A stretch of 64,000 nucleotides of DNA from Candidatus Zhuqueibacterota bacterium. GTDB lineage: Bacteria > Zhuqueibacterota > Zhuqueibacteria > Oceanimicrobiales > Oceanimicrobiaceae. The stretch is taken from NCBI GenBank assembly GCA_029261995.1, contig JAJDAF010000049.1, positions 62,001 to 126,000 of the forward strand. Reading direction: 5' to 3'. Below the pieces are notes generated by a model. It was given only the letters and a program-made list of their open reading frames with translations. It was not told the DNA's origin and ran no database searches. Positions 47,654 to 58,110 of this stretch are shown piece after piece. The translations under genes were made by a program, and so were the position numbers. The number at the start of each line of letters is the position of its first letter. Within the stretch, counting starts at the first letter, position 1.

Positions 47654-48580
47654 TCAGTTGACAAAAGTCAGCCATCCGTGCTTGTCATCGACTCCGGTCG
47701 CCAGAATGCTGAAAAAGCGTTTTTGCAGTTTCTCGGTTATCGGGCCACGCCGGCCCTCTCCAATCTGAATCCGGTCAATGGACTTGATCGGGCTGACTTC
47801 GGCGGCGCTACCGGTAAAAAAAACTTCGTCAGCGATGTAAAGCATTTCACGGGGCACAGCAACTTCTTCCACCGTGTAGCCCAGGTCCGCGGCAAGCTTA
47901 ATGACACAATCGCGCGTGATGCCCGGCAGAACCGAAGAAGAAAATGATGGCGTGAAAATGCGGCCATCCCTGACTACGAAAATATTCTCACCGCTTCCTT
48001 CGCTAACGTGGCCGTTGTGGTCCAGGCTAATGCCCTCAACGTAGCCATCGGCTTTCGCCTCGAGATTGATCAACTGAGAATTCATATAATTTGCGGCGCA
48101 CTTCGCCATCGCCGGAAACGTGTTCGGGCGCATACGATTCCAGGATGAGACGCGCACGTCAACTCCAATGTTGATGGCCTCGTCACCCAGGTATTTGCCC
48201 CACGCCATCGCCGCCACAACAACGTCCACCGGGCAATCCCGCGGATCGACACCGAGGCTGCCGTAGCCACGAAACGCGATCGGCCGCAAGTAGGCTTCAG
48301 CAAGATTGTTGGCCTTTATGACCTCAATCGATGCCTTCACCAACTCGGCGCGGGTGTATGGCAGGGGCATTCTATAGATCTTTGCAGAATCAACCAAGCG
48401 GCGCATGTGGTCATCAAGCCGAAAGATGGCTGGGCCTTTCGGCGTGTCGTAGCAGCGCAATCCTTCGAATACTGCGGAGCCGTAATGCAGCACGTGGCTC
48501 ATGACGTGCACAGTTGCGTCTTTCCAGTCCACCAACTGACCGTTAAACCAAATCTTGCCGTCTTCTAGAAATCCAGACAT
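47654..48580 (-). CDS. ilvE: branched-chain amino acid aminotransferase
   Basis: A 308-residue fold-type IV PLP aminotransferase. IWFNGQLVDWKDATVHVMSH and EGLRCYDT open the protein. AKCAANYMNSQLINLEAKADGYVE carries the Schiff-base Lys, and HVSEGSGENIFVVRDG and VLPGITRDCVI are the cofactor and substrate regions. It interconverts branched-chain amino and keto acids, which links it to the acyl-CoA degradation genes upstream. Confidence 0.94.
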   Translation of the reverse strand: MSGFLEDGKIWFNGQLVDWKDATVHVMSHVLHYGSAVFEGLRCYDTPKGPAIFRLDDHMRRLVDSAKIYRMPLPYTRAELVKASIEVIKANNLAEAYLRPIAFRGYGSLGVDPRDCPVDVVVAAMAWGKYLGDEAINIGVDVRVSSWNRMRPNTFPAMAKCAANYMNSQLINLEAKADGYVEGISLDHNGHVSEGSGENIFVVRDGRIFTPSFSSSVLPGITRDCVIKLAADLGYTVEEVAVPREMLYIADEVFFTGSAAEVSPIKSIDRIQIGEGRRGPITEKLQKRFFSILATGVDDKHGWLTFVN

Positions 48581-48687
48581 CAGTAACCCTCCGAATTAAG
48601 AGCAGTGGTGCAGTCTCACTGGAGCGGAATATAGTGAAACTGGCAAAGAAATAAAAGGTTCAAAATCAATTTTCCGCGCATGCAACT

Positions 48688-49827
48688 CTAGCCGGTGATC
48701 GATCTCCCGACCACAAGGCGTTGTATTTCCGAGGTACCCTCGTAAATCTCAGTTATTTTTGAGTCCCGCATGAAACGCTCCACCGGATAATCCTTGAGAT
48801 AGCCGTAACCGCCGAAGATCTGAACCGCCTCCTGGCTGGCGAATGTAGCGGTCTCGGATGCACAAAGTTTCGCCTTTGCAGCTTCCGCGGAAAAATTCAG
48901 TCCGCGATCTTTGCGCCACGCAGCCAGGTAAGTTAACAAACGGGCGGCGCTGATGCGCGTTTCCATATCTGCAAACTTGAACTGAATTGCCTGAAATCTC
49001 GATAGCGACTTACCGAATTGTTCACGTTCCTTAGAGTAGGCCACGGCGAGGTCCATGGCGCCCTGCGCAATGCCAAGGGCCTGCGCCGCAATACCGATGC
49101 GGCCGCCGTCGAGTGTTTTCATCGCAATCTTGAAGCCGTCGCCCTCAGCGCCGAGGCGGTTTGCTTTCGGAACCCTGCAGTCTTCAAAGTTGATCGTCAC
49201 TGTGTCCGAACTCCGAATTCCCAGTTTTCGCTCTTTGTGGCTGACGCTTAAGCCCGCTAAGCCCTTCTCGACCACGAACGCACTAATGCCTTTATGCCCG
49301 GCAGTCGGGTCTGTGTGCGCCGTGACCACGAGGATATCCGCACTCTTGCCGTTGGTGATCCAATTCTTGGTGCCATTCAAAACATAATGGTCGCCGTCGA
49401 GAGTTGCGGTTGTCTTCATTCGCGAAGCATCGGAGCCTGACCCCGGCTCCGAAAGACAAAATGCGCCGAGCTTCTCGCCTTTGGCCAGCGGTACAAGATA
49501 CTTGCGTTTGGTCTCTTCAGACCCATAAGCCTCGATGCCGTAGCAGACCAGGGAGTTGTTCACGGAACAGATGACAGCAACCGAGGCATCCACCTTCGCC
49601 AGTTCCTCAATGGCGATGGTGTAGCTGATGCTATCCAGCCCGCCGCCGCCGTATTCGGGATCGACCATCATGCCCATGAGGCCGAGTTCGGCCATCTTCT
49701 TTACATGAGCGGCGGGAAACGTCTCGCTGCGATCCCTTTCATCGGCATCTTTTGCCACTTCATTTTGAGCAAACTCGCGCGTGGTTTGCTGCACCAGTTT
49801 TTGCTCTTCTGTTAATGCGAAATCCAT
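48688..49827 (-). CDS. acyl-CoA dehydrogenase
   Basis: A 379-residue FAD-dependent acyl-CoA dehydrogenase. [19 protein letters not shown] binds flavin, [15 protein letters not shown] follows, and the catalytic Glu is in [19 protein letters not shown]. This short- or branched-chain-type enzyme oxidises an acyl-CoA to the 2-enoyl-CoA and passes electrons to ETF. It is the last gene of the catabolic run and is followed by a roughly 100-base gap before ilvE. Confidence 0.93.
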   Translation of the reverse strand: MDFALTEEQKLVQQTTREFAQNEVAKDADERDRSETFPAAHVKKMAELGLMGMMVDPEYGGGGLDSISYTIAIEELAKVDASVAVICSVNNSLVCYGIEAYGSEETKRKYLVPLAKGEKLGAFCLSEPGSGSDASRMKTTATLDGDHYVLNGTKNWITNGKSADILVVTAHTDPTAGHKGISAFVVEKGLAGLSVSHKERKLGIRSSDTVTINFEDCRVPKANRLGAEGDGFKIAMKTLDGGRIGIAAQALGIAQGAMDLAVAYSKEREQFGKSLSRFQAIQFKFADMETRISAARLLTYLAAWRKDRGLNFSAEAAKAKLCASETATFASQEAVQIFGGYGYLKDYPVERFMRDSKITEIYEGTSEIQRLVVGRSITG

Positions 49828-49961
49828 TTAAGCCTCACTTCGTTTTGACCTTCAAGTACGAGCATAAGACGTGAAATCGAACTCACTGCTGGCTCTGTTG
49901 GCCCGCTGAGCCTCGTTGTGACCTGATATCCACGTCAAATCAAATGCAGTTCGTGCGCCAC

Positions 49962-50813
49962 TCAGGCGTAGGGATAGAATCCCTTGCCAGACTTTCTACC
50001 CAGATGCCCGGCGGCGACCATCTTCTTCAATAGCGGACAGGGCCGGTATTTGTCGTCGCCCAGGTCCTGGTGAAGAACTTTCATGATGTGCAGGCATACA
50101 TCCAGGCCGATGAAATCAGCCAGGGCCAGAGGCCCCATGGGATGGGCCATACCGAGTTTCATAACCGTGTCCACAGCTTCGGCCGTGGCAACGTCTTCCA
50201 TGACGCAGAATATCGCTTCATTGATCATGGGCATGAGGACTCTATTTGACACAAAGCCGGGATAGTCATTCACCGCAACCGGAGTCTTGCCAAGCATTTC
50301 GCTCAATGACATCACGAAATCAAACACCTTGTCCGAGGTTGCCAGACCACGAATGACTTCTACCAGTCGCATGACCGGCACGGGGTTAAAAAAATGCATG
50401 CCTACGACCTGGTCCGGGCGTTGTGTGGCAGCCGCGATCTCCGTGATTGAAATGGATGAGGTGTTTGATGCCAGGATGGTTTCCGCTCCGCACACTTTGT
50501 CGAGGCGCCGAAATAACTCCTTCTTCACTTGGCCATTCTCGGTCGCAGCTTCAATCACCAGTTGCGATTGCGCGGCCCTCTCTAAATCCAGGGACAGCGT
50601 AATGCGTGCCAGAGTCTCATCTGCTTGCCCGGCGGTTATTTTTTCCTTCTTGACCTGCCGGTCGAGATTCTTCCTGATCGTCGCCTGCGCGCGGTCCAGG
50701 AACTCTTGTTGCGTATCGACCAGATTGACTTGGAATCCGGAGCTGGCGAACACGTGAGCAATGCCGTTGCCCATGGTGCCGGCGCCGATGACTGTGACGT
50801 GTTCTATTTTCAA
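49962..50813 (-). CDS. 3-hydroxybutyryl-CoA / 3-hydroxyacyl-CoA dehydrogenase
   Basis: A 283-residue NAD-dependent dehydrogenase with [19 protein letters not shown] as dinucleotide loop and [14 protein letters not shown] carrying the catalytic His; [20 protein letters not shown] marks the C-terminal domain. The start is a TTG at 50813, supported by AAAGGG seven bases upstream and a family-like N-terminus ([12 protein letters not shown]). Single-domain Hbd type, 34 bases after the thiolase gene. Confidence 0.92.
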   Translation of the reverse strand: MKIEHVTVIGAGTMGNGIAHVFASSGFQVNLVDTQQEFLDRAQATIRKNLDRQVKKEKITAGQADETLARITLSLDLERAAQSQLVIEAATENGQVKKELFRRLDKVCGAETILASNTSSISITEIAAATQRPDQVVGMHFFNPVPVMRLVEVIRGLATSDKVFDFVMSLSEMLGKTPVAVNDYPGFVSNRVLMPMINEAIFCVMEDVATAEAVDTVMKLGMAHPMGPLALADFIGLDVCLHIMKVLHQDLGDDKYRPCPLLKKMVAAGHLGRKSGKGFYPYA

Positions 50814-50847
50814 GGTGTTACCCTTTCAATTAACTGGTTCGTTGAGA

Positions 50848-52032
50848 CTAACGTTCGACAATCACCGCTGAAGCCTCGCCGCCGCCAATGCAGAGTGCGG
50901 CCAGCCCGCGCTTTTTATCATGTCGCTGCATGGCGTACAGCAGGGTCGTGAGAATCCGCGCGCCGCTTGCGCCAATTGGATGCCCGAGCGCGACTGCGCC
51001 ACCGTGAATATTCACCCTGGCAGAATCGATTCCCAGCTTCTCCGCCACGGCAAGATTTACCACGGCAAACGCCTCGTTAATTTCAAAGAGATCGATGTCG
51101 CCAAAACTCAGATTAGCCTTGTCAAGAATCTTCTTGATGGCATCTGCCGGCGCCATGGTAAACCATTCGGGCTGCCGGGCCGCGGAAGCCTGCTCAGCGA
51201 CCGTCGCCAGGTAGGAAATGCCCATCTTATTCGCGCGGTCTTTCGACATCACGACTAGTGCGGCAGCGCCATCGTTGATTGATGAAGCGTTGGCCGCCGT
51301 GACCGTACCATCCTTCTTGAAGACGGGCCGCAGAGTTGGAATTTTCTCAAAGTTGGCGCGGCCGGGCTCTTCGTCCTCTGTCACTACAAGTGGATTGCCT
51401 TTTCGCTGCGGGATTTCAACCGCAACAATCTCGTCCTTGAAAAAGCCTTTGTTTTGGGCATCAAGAGCTAGTTTGTAGGAATTGATCGAAAACTCGTCCT
51501 GCGCCTCGCGTGGCACCTGACACTCAGAGGCACACAGCTCGGCGGCATTGCCCATGTGGTAATCGTTGTAAACATCCCAAAGCCCATCTTTCACCATGCT
51601 GTCGAGCAGCTCGCCGTGGCCGAGGCGGTAACCTGTGCGGGCTCGACTGAGCAAATAGGGCGCGTTAGACATGCTCTCCATACCACCTGCCACCACGATA
51701 TCAGCGTCACCAGTTTTGATTGCCTGGGCAGCGAGCATGACCGATTTCAGCCCGGAGCCGCAAACCTTGTTGATGGTCATACACGGCACGCTGTTGGGCA
51801 ATCCTGCCCCAAGAGCAGCTTGCCGGGCCGGAGCCTGACCGACGCCCGCCGTCAGCACTTCTCCCATAATGACTTCGCTCACATCTTGCGCGGCAAGGCC
51901 GGCGCGTTTCACGGCTTCTTTGATAACAATGCTGCCTAATTCTGGCGCCCGTAACGGGGCCAATGCACCCTGCAGGGCGCCGACTGGCGTCCGGCAGGCA
52001 CTTGCGATTACAACTTCTCTTAATTCTGACAT
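50848..52032 (-). CDS. acetyl-CoA acetyltransferase (thiolase)
   Basis: A 394-residue thiolase. The acyl-accepting Cys91 is in INKVCGSGLKSV, the His region GHPIGASGARI is near 350, and the second Cys is in LCIGGGEASAVIVER at the end. Typical biosynthetic/degradative thiolase II length. Expressed with hydroxyacyl-CoA dehydrogenase and acyl-CoA dehydrogenases, it closes beta-oxidation to acetyl-CoA. Confidence 0.94.
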   Translation of the reverse strand: MSELREVVIASACRTPVGALQGALAPLRAPELGSIVIKEAVKRAGLAAQDVSEVIMGEVLTAGVGQAPARQAALGAGLPNSVPCMTINKVCGSGLKSVMLAAQAIKTGDADIVVAGGMESMSNAPYLLSRARTGYRLGHGELLDSMVKDGLWDVYNDYHMGNAAELCASECQVPREAQDEFSINSYKLALDAQNKGFFKDEIVAVEIPQRKGNPLVVTEDEEPGRANFEKIPTLRPVFKKDGTVTAANASSINDGAAALVVMSKDRANKMGISYLATVAEQASAARQPEWFTMAPADAIKKILDKANLSFGDIDLFEINEAFAVVNLAVAEKLGIDSARVNIHGGAVALGHPIGASGARILTTLLYAMQRHDKKRGLAALCIGGGEASAVIVER

Positions 52033-52059
52033 GGTTTGTCCCCTCGCTAAGAAACAAGG

Positions 52060-52902
52060 TTAGATATCTACTTTTTTTAGTTGAATCTTGCCGTCTTCTT
52101 CCTGCAAATAACCGGCGCGAACCCTTGGCGCGTGCTCGAACAGCAGCAACCATTTTTCAGCAAGGGCCAGGCCCAGAATGCGCTCTTTTACTTCCATCGT
52201 TGTTTTGGGATACAAATCGTAACCCATCACATACGGCGTCTTAAGGTGGGATGAGGTCGGAACCAGATCCGCCAAGAATGCCGCGGTTTTGCCTTGCGAT
52301 TTGACTTTGACGATTTGATGGTACTTCGTGTGACCACTTGCTATTTCTACCTCAACGCCGGGCACAATTTCGGCAGCGCCGGACAACAATTCAAGCTGCC
52401 CGGCTGCAACCACGGCATCCCAATTCTGTGGCAGATAGCTGCCGCGACTGCGGGCATCCGGATTCTGCGCGTACTCAAATTCGCCTTGTTGGAAATAGTA
52501 GATGGCGTTCGGAAAGGTCGGCACGAGGTTGCCTGCATCATCCTCTGTGCAGTTGCGGCCGCTGTGGTCGAAATGCAAATGGGTGAGCACCACCTTGGTG
52601 ACCTGAGGTGGCGTGATGCCCAGCCCGGCAAGTCCCTGCAGCAGATTGCCCGCACTGTGGTCGATCTCGAACATCGTCTTGAATTTGTCGCTGTAGTTTT
52701 CACCGATGCCGGTATCCACCAGAATCACATCATCACGGGTCTTGATGAGCATGCAGTTTAACCCGAGCAAAATCCGGTTCATCTCGTTTGGCGGATCGGT
52801 TTTTTGCCACAAGACCTTCGGTATGACGCCGAACATGGCGCCGCCATCCAGACGGAACATGCCGTCGCTCACCAGATGGATTTCGAAATCACCGAACTGC
52901 AT
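52060..52902 (-). CDS. MBL-fold metallohydrolase
   Basis: A 280-residue metallo-beta-lactamase-fold protein. The metal motif is LTHLHFDHSGRN (HxHxDH), with further ligands in VEIASGHTKYHQI and LADLVPTSSHLK. Similar to quorum-quenching lactonase-like or generic hydrolases often found in fatty-acid operons. It abuts the acyl-CoA dehydrogenase gene (ATG 52902, stop 52903), so thioester or lactone hydrolysis in the same pathway is plausible. Confidence 0.88.
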   Translation of the reverse strand: MQFGDFEIHLVSDGMFRLDGGAMFGVIPKVLWQKTDPPNEMNRILLGLNCMLIKTRDDVILVDTGIGENYSDKFKTMFEIDHSAGNLLQGLAGLGITPPQVTKVVLTHLHFDHSGRNCTEDDAGNLVPTFPNAIYYFQQGEFEYAQNPDARSRGSYLPQNWDAVVAAGQLELLSGAAEIVPGVEVEIASGHTKYHQIVKVKSQGKTAAFLADLVPTSSHLKTPYVMGYDLYPKTTMEVKERILGLALAEKWLLLFEHAPRVRAGYLQEEDGKIQLKKVDI

Positions 52903-54054
52903 TTAAGCCAACTCCTTGAGGATTTCTCGTGAGATGACCAGGCGCTGAATTTCGGAGGTGCCTTCCCCGATGACCGTAAGTTTGGCATCACGCCAGTAGC
53001 GCTCGACCGGATAATCCCGCGTGAAACCGTAGCCACCAAATACCTGAATCGCGTTTTTCGTGGCTCGCATGGCGGCTTCAGACGCGTAGAGTTTGGCCAT
53101 GGCGGCTTCTTTCATGTAAGGCGCGCCGCTGTCACGCAATCGAGCCGCATGATGGACGGCCAGGCGCCCGGCGTGAATCTCCGTGGCCATGTCAGCTATC
53201 ATCCACTTGATGGCCTGGAAACCGGCGATTGGCCGGCCAAAAGCTTCCCTTTCCTGTGCATAGGAGGCGGCCTTTTCCATGGCTGCCTGCGCCAGGCCAA
53301 TGCTCATGGCGCCGATACCGACTCTCCCGCCATCGAGCGTGACCATAGCCTGCGCAAATCCCTTGCTTTCCTCACCAAGCAGATTCTCTTTTGGGACGCG
53401 GCAGTTGTCGAAGTTCACCGGGTGCGTGTCCGAGGCACGGACGCCCAGCTTATCTTCCTTCTTCCCGACAACAAGGCCTTCGGTGGTCTTCTCAACAATG
53501 AAAGCGGAAATACCCTTGACCCCGAGGTCCAGGCTGGTTTTGGCGAAAACAACAAAGGTGTCGGCGACGCCAGCGTTGGTAACGTACATTTTGCTGCCAT
53601 TCAGCAGGTAATCGTCGCCATCACGGGTTGCCGTGGTTGTCATGGCGCCGGAATCAGAGCCGGAGCCAGGTTCCGTCAGACAGAAACTGCCCAGCGAAAC
53701 GCCTTGCGCCAGAGGGGTGAGATATTTCTGCTTTTGCTCGTCGGTTCCGAACAAATAAATCGGTGTCGCACAAAGAGAGATGTGTGCCGCAATCGACAAG
53801 CAGGTAGAGCCGCACGCCTTTGCAATCTCCTCGAGCGCCAGAGCCAGGCTCACCGTGTCCATGCCGGCGCCGCCGTACTTTTCAGGAAACGGAATGCCGA
53901 GCAACCCCAGCTCTGCCATCTTTTTGATGTTCTCCATCGGGTATTCGCAACTCTCGTCTATTTCGGCGGCGAGTGGCTCGATCTCTTTTGTGGCGAACTC
54001 GCGCACCATGTCGCGCAACATTAACTGTTCCTCACTAAACTCGGTGTAGCCCAT
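52903..54054 (-). CDS. acyl-CoA dehydrogenase (second paralogue)
   Basis: A 383-residue acyl-CoA dehydrogenase. [22 protein letters not shown] is the flavin region, [15 protein letters not shown] follows, and the catalytic Glu lies in [18 protein letters not shown]. It is clearly a paralogue of the enzyme at 48688-49827, so the operon handles two different acyl-CoA substrates or two steps. ATG 54054 is preceded by a short AT-rich stretch with AGGAGA. Confidence 0.93.
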   Translation of the reverse strand: MGYTEFSEEQLMLRDMVREFATKEIEPLAAEIDESCEYPMENIKKMAELGLLGIPFPEKYGGAGMDTVSLALALEEIAKACGSTCLSIAAHISLCATPIYLFGTDEQKQKYLTPLAQGVSLGSFCLTEPGSGSDSGAMTTTATRDGDDYLLNGSKMYVTNAGVADTFVVFAKTSLDLGVKGISAFIVEKTTEGLVVGKKEDKLGVRASDTHPVNFDNCRVPKENLLGEESKGFAQAMVTLDGGRVGIGAMSIGLAQAAMEKAASYAQEREAFGRPIAGFQAIKWMIADMATEIHAGRLAVHHAARLRDSGAPYMKEAAMAKLYASEAAMRATKNAIQVFGGYGFTRDYPVERYWRDAKLTVIGEGTSEIQRLVISREILKELA

Positions 54055-54109
54055 CGGGATTCTCCTGTATTTTTTTCGATCAGGTTCTCATCTCAGATAA
54101 CGAACCTGG

Positions 54110-54898
54110 TCAGGAACCCGTAAAATCGGGTTGCCGCTTTTCCTTGAAGGCATTCAAACCCTCAATTCTGTCTTTTGTTGAGATGATATTTTGATAGCAT
54201 TGAAACTCAAAGTCAAGCGCCTCGTCGAGAGGTTTACTCAATCCCCCCAGAATCGCACGTTTGGCATTCTGAACCGCGAGCGGGCCGCATTTGGCAATGT
54301 CGGCGGCAATGTCCTCAGCCTGACGGAGCAGTTCGTCCGGGGATTGAACCATCAGGTTGATGGCGCCATGCTGCAGGGCTTCTCTTGCCGAGAACATTCG
54401 CGCTGTCGTGATCCACAGCATCGCGTTCCCGGGGCCGATAAGCCGGGTCAATCGCTGCGTACCGCCTGCTCCGGGGATGATCGCCAGGGCGGTCTCGCGC
54501 AGGCCCATTTGTGCGGACTCCACCGCCACACGAATATCCGCAGCAAGAGCGACTTCAAAACCGCCGCCAAACGCGCTGCCCTGAAGTGCGGCGATGGTCG
54601 GAACAGGTATCTCGGCCAATTTCTTAACGGAATTGCCGATACTCCGGACCGTTGGGCCGACATCTTCTTCCTTCATGCCCAGGCGTTCTTTCAGGTCGGC
54701 GCCGGCGCAGAAATGCTTGCCTTTTGCCGTGATAACGACAGCGCGCACCCTGGATGCTTTGACATCATCGCAGATTTGGTCAGCGGCGCTCGCCAGCTCT
54801 GCGACTAGCGCGTGGTTCAGAGCGTTAACCGGGGGTCGGTTCAGGCACAGCCTGCCGATAAAATCACTGACGTCGTAATCGAGAAATTGATAGGTCAT
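54110..54898 (-). CDS. enoyl-CoA hydratase/isomerase (methylglutaconyl-CoA hydratase-like)
   Basis: A 262-residue crotonase. The oxyanion hole is in GKHFCAGADLKER and ALQGSAFGGGFEVALAADIRV; LAIIPGAGGTQRLTRLIG resembles AUH-type methylglutaconyl-CoA hydratases of leucine and isoprenoid degradation. With the carboxylase beta subunit and AtuA genes upstream, this suggests a 3-methyl-branched acyl-CoA route. A general enoyl-CoA hydratase is the alternative. Confidence 0.88.
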   Translation of the reverse strand: MTYQFLDYDVSDFIGRLCLNRPPVNALNHALVAELASAADQICDDVKASRVRAVVITAKGKHFCAGADLKERLGMKEEDVGPTVRSIGNSVKKLAEIPVPTIAALQGSAFGGGFEVALAADIRVAVESAQMGLRETALAIIPGAGGTQRLTRLIGPGNAMLWITTARMFSAREALQHGAINLMVQSPDELLRQAEDIAADIAKCGPLAVQNAKRAILGGLSKPLDEALDFEFQCYQNIISTKDRIEGLNAFKEKRQPDFTGS

Positions 54899-54930
54899 TT
54901 TATTCTGAGTATGGGACGATTCAGGTCACG

Positions 54931-56322
54931 CTACATGCTGTCAATGGCTGAAAGACCCTCGGATTGCGGCCTTACGAATCTGACCGGCTGAACAGCGCCG
55001 TTGCTGCCCTGAATGCGCTTTATTGTTTTACACTCGAGAATAGAGTGCTCAATCAGGACATCATTCTGAACAACGCAACCAATGAGGATGGAGTTCCCCT
55101 TGACGACGACGTTGTTCCCTAGCCTGGTCGGCCATTCTGGTGAGCCCGTGACTCTGACGCCATCTCCAATCTGGCATCCGATTCCAAGCTCAACAACACC
55201 CTCCAAATGAACCGCTCGACCGATCTGCACGCCCTTGTTTAAGACCACGCCTTTGCCGACATGCGCTCCTTTGCCGATACCGAGATCGAGTGGGCCCTGC
55301 TCGCGATCTATCCTGATTATTTGCTTGATGACATCGTCCGCCAGGAAGAAATCAAACGGGTCTTCGAAGGCGACCAGATCTTTGAGCCGGTTGTAGACGT
55401 TGTCGCGCGCAATGTCGTTCATCTCCCGCAAAACGCTTTTTGTATTGAACCCAACCACGGTTCGGTTGTCCGCTGCCGCGATTGCCCCAATGGCAAGGCC
55501 ACTCGCATTGAAAATGCTGATCAGGTCGGTCAGATAAAGTTCGCCCTGGGCGTTGTCGGTGTTCAGGTTCTTGATGTGTTCGATCAGCGCTTCTGCCTTG
55601 AAAGCAAAAACACCGGTGTTGAACTCAGGGTTCTCAACCAACTCTTTGCGCGTGAAGGCGTACGCCCGGTCCTTGTAAGTGACTTGGTAGATGTCGTCAT
55701 CCGCGAGCGCCAGGATGTCTTTGTGCTCCTTGATTTCAATCACCTTGTCGTGGTCATCGCCGGAGCTGCGTTTTTCTATGTCAAAGCGGGGAACCCGCAC
55801 AATGCGGCCATAGGAGTTTGCCTGCGGATCGCCGTCGTAGATACCGGTGAGGACCATCATGTCGCAGCCACTGCCGAGAAAGGCCAACTGGAACATGCGA
55901 GTCGTGTCCGAATCGATCAACCCCATGTCGCCGGGAAAGATGTAGATATCGCCGTCGTAGGCGCCAGCGGGAAGTTGTTCGAGCGCCACCCGGACGGCAT
56001 GGCCGGTTCCGTTCTGCTCTGCCTGGTAGGCGAATTCAAGCCCGTCCTGCTTGCCGACCTTAGCCGCGACCTCCGTTGCTTTGATTCCAACAACAATAAT
56101 ATGATTCTGCGCCTGCAGGCCATCGCGGGCTGCTCGCGCGACGCGCAAGACGGTTGGCTCCCCCCAAATCTCATGTAGCATTTTGGAGGTGGCGGACTTG
56201 ATTCGTTTGCCGTGACCGGCTGCCAGAACGATTGCCAGGGGTCCGGTCGTGTTGCGAAAAGGAGAACTCAGAGTTGCGAGGCGAGCCAAAATCTCTTTTG
56301 ACGTCAGTTGTCGATCATCCAT
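54931..56322 (-). CDS. GlmU-like nucleotidyltransferase with left-handed beta-helix
   Basis: A 463-residue protein. An N-terminal sugar-phosphate nucleotidyltransferase domain has LAIVLAAGHGKRIKSATSKMLHEIWG (residues 29-54) and IYIFPGDMGLIDSD. A shorter left-handed beta-helix (about 345-440; VGKGVVLNKGVQIGRAVHLEG, VVVKGNSILIGCVVQND) follows. The architecture equals GlmU, but the helix is shorter and I could not recognise the acetyltransferase active site. It sits inside an acyl-CoA operon, an odd place for UDP-GlcNAc synthesis. Confidence 0.82.
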   Translation of the reverse strand: MDDRQLTSKEILARLATLSSPFRNTTGPLAIVLAAGHGKRIKSATSKMLHEIWGEPTVLRVARAARDGLQAQNHIIVVGIKATEVAAKVGKQDGLEFAYQAEQNGTGHAVRVALEQLPAGAYDGDIYIFPGDMGLIDSDTTRMFQLAFLGSGCDMMVLTGIYDGDPQANSYGRIVRVPRFDIEKRSSGDDHDKVIEIKEHKDILALADDDIYQVTYKDRAYAFTRKELVENPEFNTGVFAFKAEALIEHIKNLNTDNAQGELYLTDLISIFNASGLAIGAIAAADNRTVVGFNTKSVLREMNDIARDNVYNRLKDLVAFEDPFDFFLADDVIKQIIRIDREQGPLDLGIGKGAHVGKGVVLNKGVQIGRAVHLEGVVELGIGCQIGDGVRVTGSPEWPTRLGNNVVVKGNSILIGCVVQNDVLIEHSILECKTIKRIQGSNGAVQPVRFVRPQSEGLSAIDSM

Positions 56323-56354
56323 GTTGTTTCTTCCTTATCCTTATCCGTGGATTT

Positions 56355-56687
56355 CTAGAGTTGGAAATCTTCAGGCACGTCGATTTCCATGAGCAGCAGC
56401 GCCTGTCCGTGGGTCTTGCCTTGAGCATCGTTGCGCAGGCTTTCGCTGCCGCCGCCGCCGAGAGAATCATGCAAAATGAAATTCAGACACAACAGATTCG
56501 GCATTTCATAACGATCAACGACGCCCTTGACAATTCCCTTAAAATGTGCTCGAACGCGATCCGGTGTGACTTCTTTCCTTATAATAGCGAAGGCCGCCGC
56601 ACCATTTGCGATCAAACCAACATTCGAGCTGTCTCCTTTGTCTCCGGACCTGGCATGTGCAATGTCGTAGAGTTGAATTGTTCTCAT
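56355..56687 (-). CDS. AtuA-associated small protein (C-terminal AtuA-like domain)
   Basis: A 110-residue protein like the stand-alone C-terminal ferredoxin-fold domain that accompanies AtuA (acyclic terpene utilisation): QLYDIAHARSGDKGDSSNVGLIA and LNFILHDSLGGGGSESLRND. The ATG at 56687 has GAGGAGG six bases upstream and lies 1 base after the AtuA stop (56689). In other bacteria the two domains are fused, so here the pair is split. Confidence 0.85.
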   Translation of the reverse strand: MRTIQLYDIAHARSGDKGDSSNVGLIANGAAAFAIIRKEVTPDRVRAHFKGIVKGVVDRYEMPNLLCLNFILHDSLGGGGSESLRNDAQGKTHGQALLLMEIDVPEDFQL

Positions 56688-56688
56688 C

Positions 56689-58047
56689 TCACACCTCCTC
56701 AACGGTGACGCGCGTTTCCACGAGCTTTTTATCAATCAATGCGGGCCAGTAGGCGACGATCTCCTGTGGCCTTGGACGTCCCCCGGCAAACCCGGTAACC
56801 CCGGGCGGGCCATTGGTGACGAGAGGCGCGATTTCCTTGCCAAAACGTGTGAGCTTGGCCGGATTCGCGTCACGGGCTGACAACTTCAACACCACTTCAT
56901 TTATCTGCGCCGGCAGGGGATTGATATCTCCATGACACGAATTCAACCCGAGGTATTCTGTATTTGTTTCTTCAAAAGTGAAGCCGGCGTCCGCCAGTCG
57001 CTGCCAGACGATTTCAGCACACTTCTGTGCTTTCTCGTAAGCCTTTGGCCCGCTGATCGTCAACGTGCCAGCCGCCTTGAAACCGTTATTGTAACTCATG
57101 GAAACCTTCAAGGTATCCGTGCTGGGAATACCTTTGATGCCGGAAACCCTGACGCGATTCTCGCCATCTTCGTGCAATTCAATTGACGAAAAATCTACTC
57201 TGACGTCAGGGGAGATGTAGTTCTTGGGATCGCCAAGTTCGTAGAGAATCTGCTCCGTGACCGTGGCGCAGGTCACCATGCCACCGGTACCGGCGTGCTT
57301 GGTGATAACAAAAGAGCCGTCTTCGTATGCTTCGACAATTGGGTAACCGATTTGGGCGAAGTCCGGGACTTCCCACCAGCGGCTGAAATTTCCGCCACAA
57401 GCCTGTGCACCACATTCAAGGATGTGGCCGGCCACTGTTCCGGCAGCCAGTCTATCCCAGTCATCTGGCTTCCACCCGAACTCGTGAATCATGGGCGCGA
57501 GAACGAGCCCGGGGTCTGTCGCCCGACCTGTGATGATAACCTGCGCACCCTGATCAAGCGCTTCGGCCAGCGGCCTGGAGCTAATGTAGGCGTTGGCGGA
57601 AAGCACCTTATCCTGCAAAGACGCGAGCGGCTCACCGGTATCGAGATGCTTGAAGTCGGCGCCTTTTTCGTTCAGCTCTGTCAGGCGGTCGAGGATGTCA
57701 TCTCCCTCGACAATACCGATTTTGAGGCCGGTCAGGCCAAGTTCACGCGCCACGGCAAACACCGCGTCGCGGCAGGCCGCTGGATTTACGCCACCAGCGC
57801 TGGCGACCACTTTGATGTCCTTCTCGATAAGCGTTGGCAAAGTGTCCTTCATGAGTTGCACGAAATCCGTTGCATAACCACGCTTTGGATCCTTTTGCTT
57901 CTGCCGCTGCATGATGGACATCGTGACTTCGGCGAGATAGTCGAGGGTCACGTAGTGGATGGGGCCGCCGGTCATCAGCTTGACGGGTGCATCGATGCTA
58001 TCACCCCAGAAGCCTTGTCCGTTGCCAATTAGAATGGGTTCTTTCAT
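56689..58047 (-). CDS. AtuA-like acyclic terpene utilisation protein (DUF1446)
   Basis: A 452-residue member of the AtuA/DUF1446 family: ILIGNGQGFWGDSIDAPVKLM at the N-terminus, DYLAEVTMSIMQRQKQKDPKRGYATDF and VIITGRATDPGLVLAPMIHEFGW. The family is linked to citronellol/geraniol and leucine-type degradation, but its reaction is unclear. ATG 58047 has AAGGG upstream. It is first in the run leading down to the beta-oxidation genes, after the hicBA pair. Confidence 0.87.
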   Translation of the reverse strand: MKEPILIGNGQGFWGDSIDAPVKLMTGGPIHYVTLDYLAEVTMSIMQRQKQKDPKRGYATDFVQLMKDTLPTLIEKDIKVVASAGGVNPAACRDAVFAVARELGLTGLKIGIVEGDDILDRLTELNEKGADFKHLDTGEPLASLQDKVLSANAYISSRPLAEALDQGAQVIITGRATDPGLVLAPMIHEFGWKPDDWDRLAAGTVAGHILECGAQACGGNFSRWWEVPDFAQIGYPIVEAYEDGSFVITKHAGTGGMVTCATVTEQILYELGDPKNYISPDVRVDFSSIELHEDGENRVRVSGIKGIPSTDTLKVSMSYNNGFKAAGTLTISGPKAYEKAQKCAEIVWQRLADAGFTFEETNTEYLGLNSCHGDINPLPAQINEVVLKLSARDANPAKLTRFGKEIAPLVTNGPPGVTGFAGGRPRPQEIVAYWPALIDKKLVETRVTVEEV

Positions 58048-58110
58048 GCATTCCCTTTCGAAAGCTGGGATCAAAATCCCGTTATTCTCATAGACGCACT
58101 GACTCGCGCC

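Noticed and set aside
55261-56178. a 305-codon plus-strand open frame
   Set aside because: It is antisense to the GlmU-like gene; the minus-strand protein has clear family motifs.
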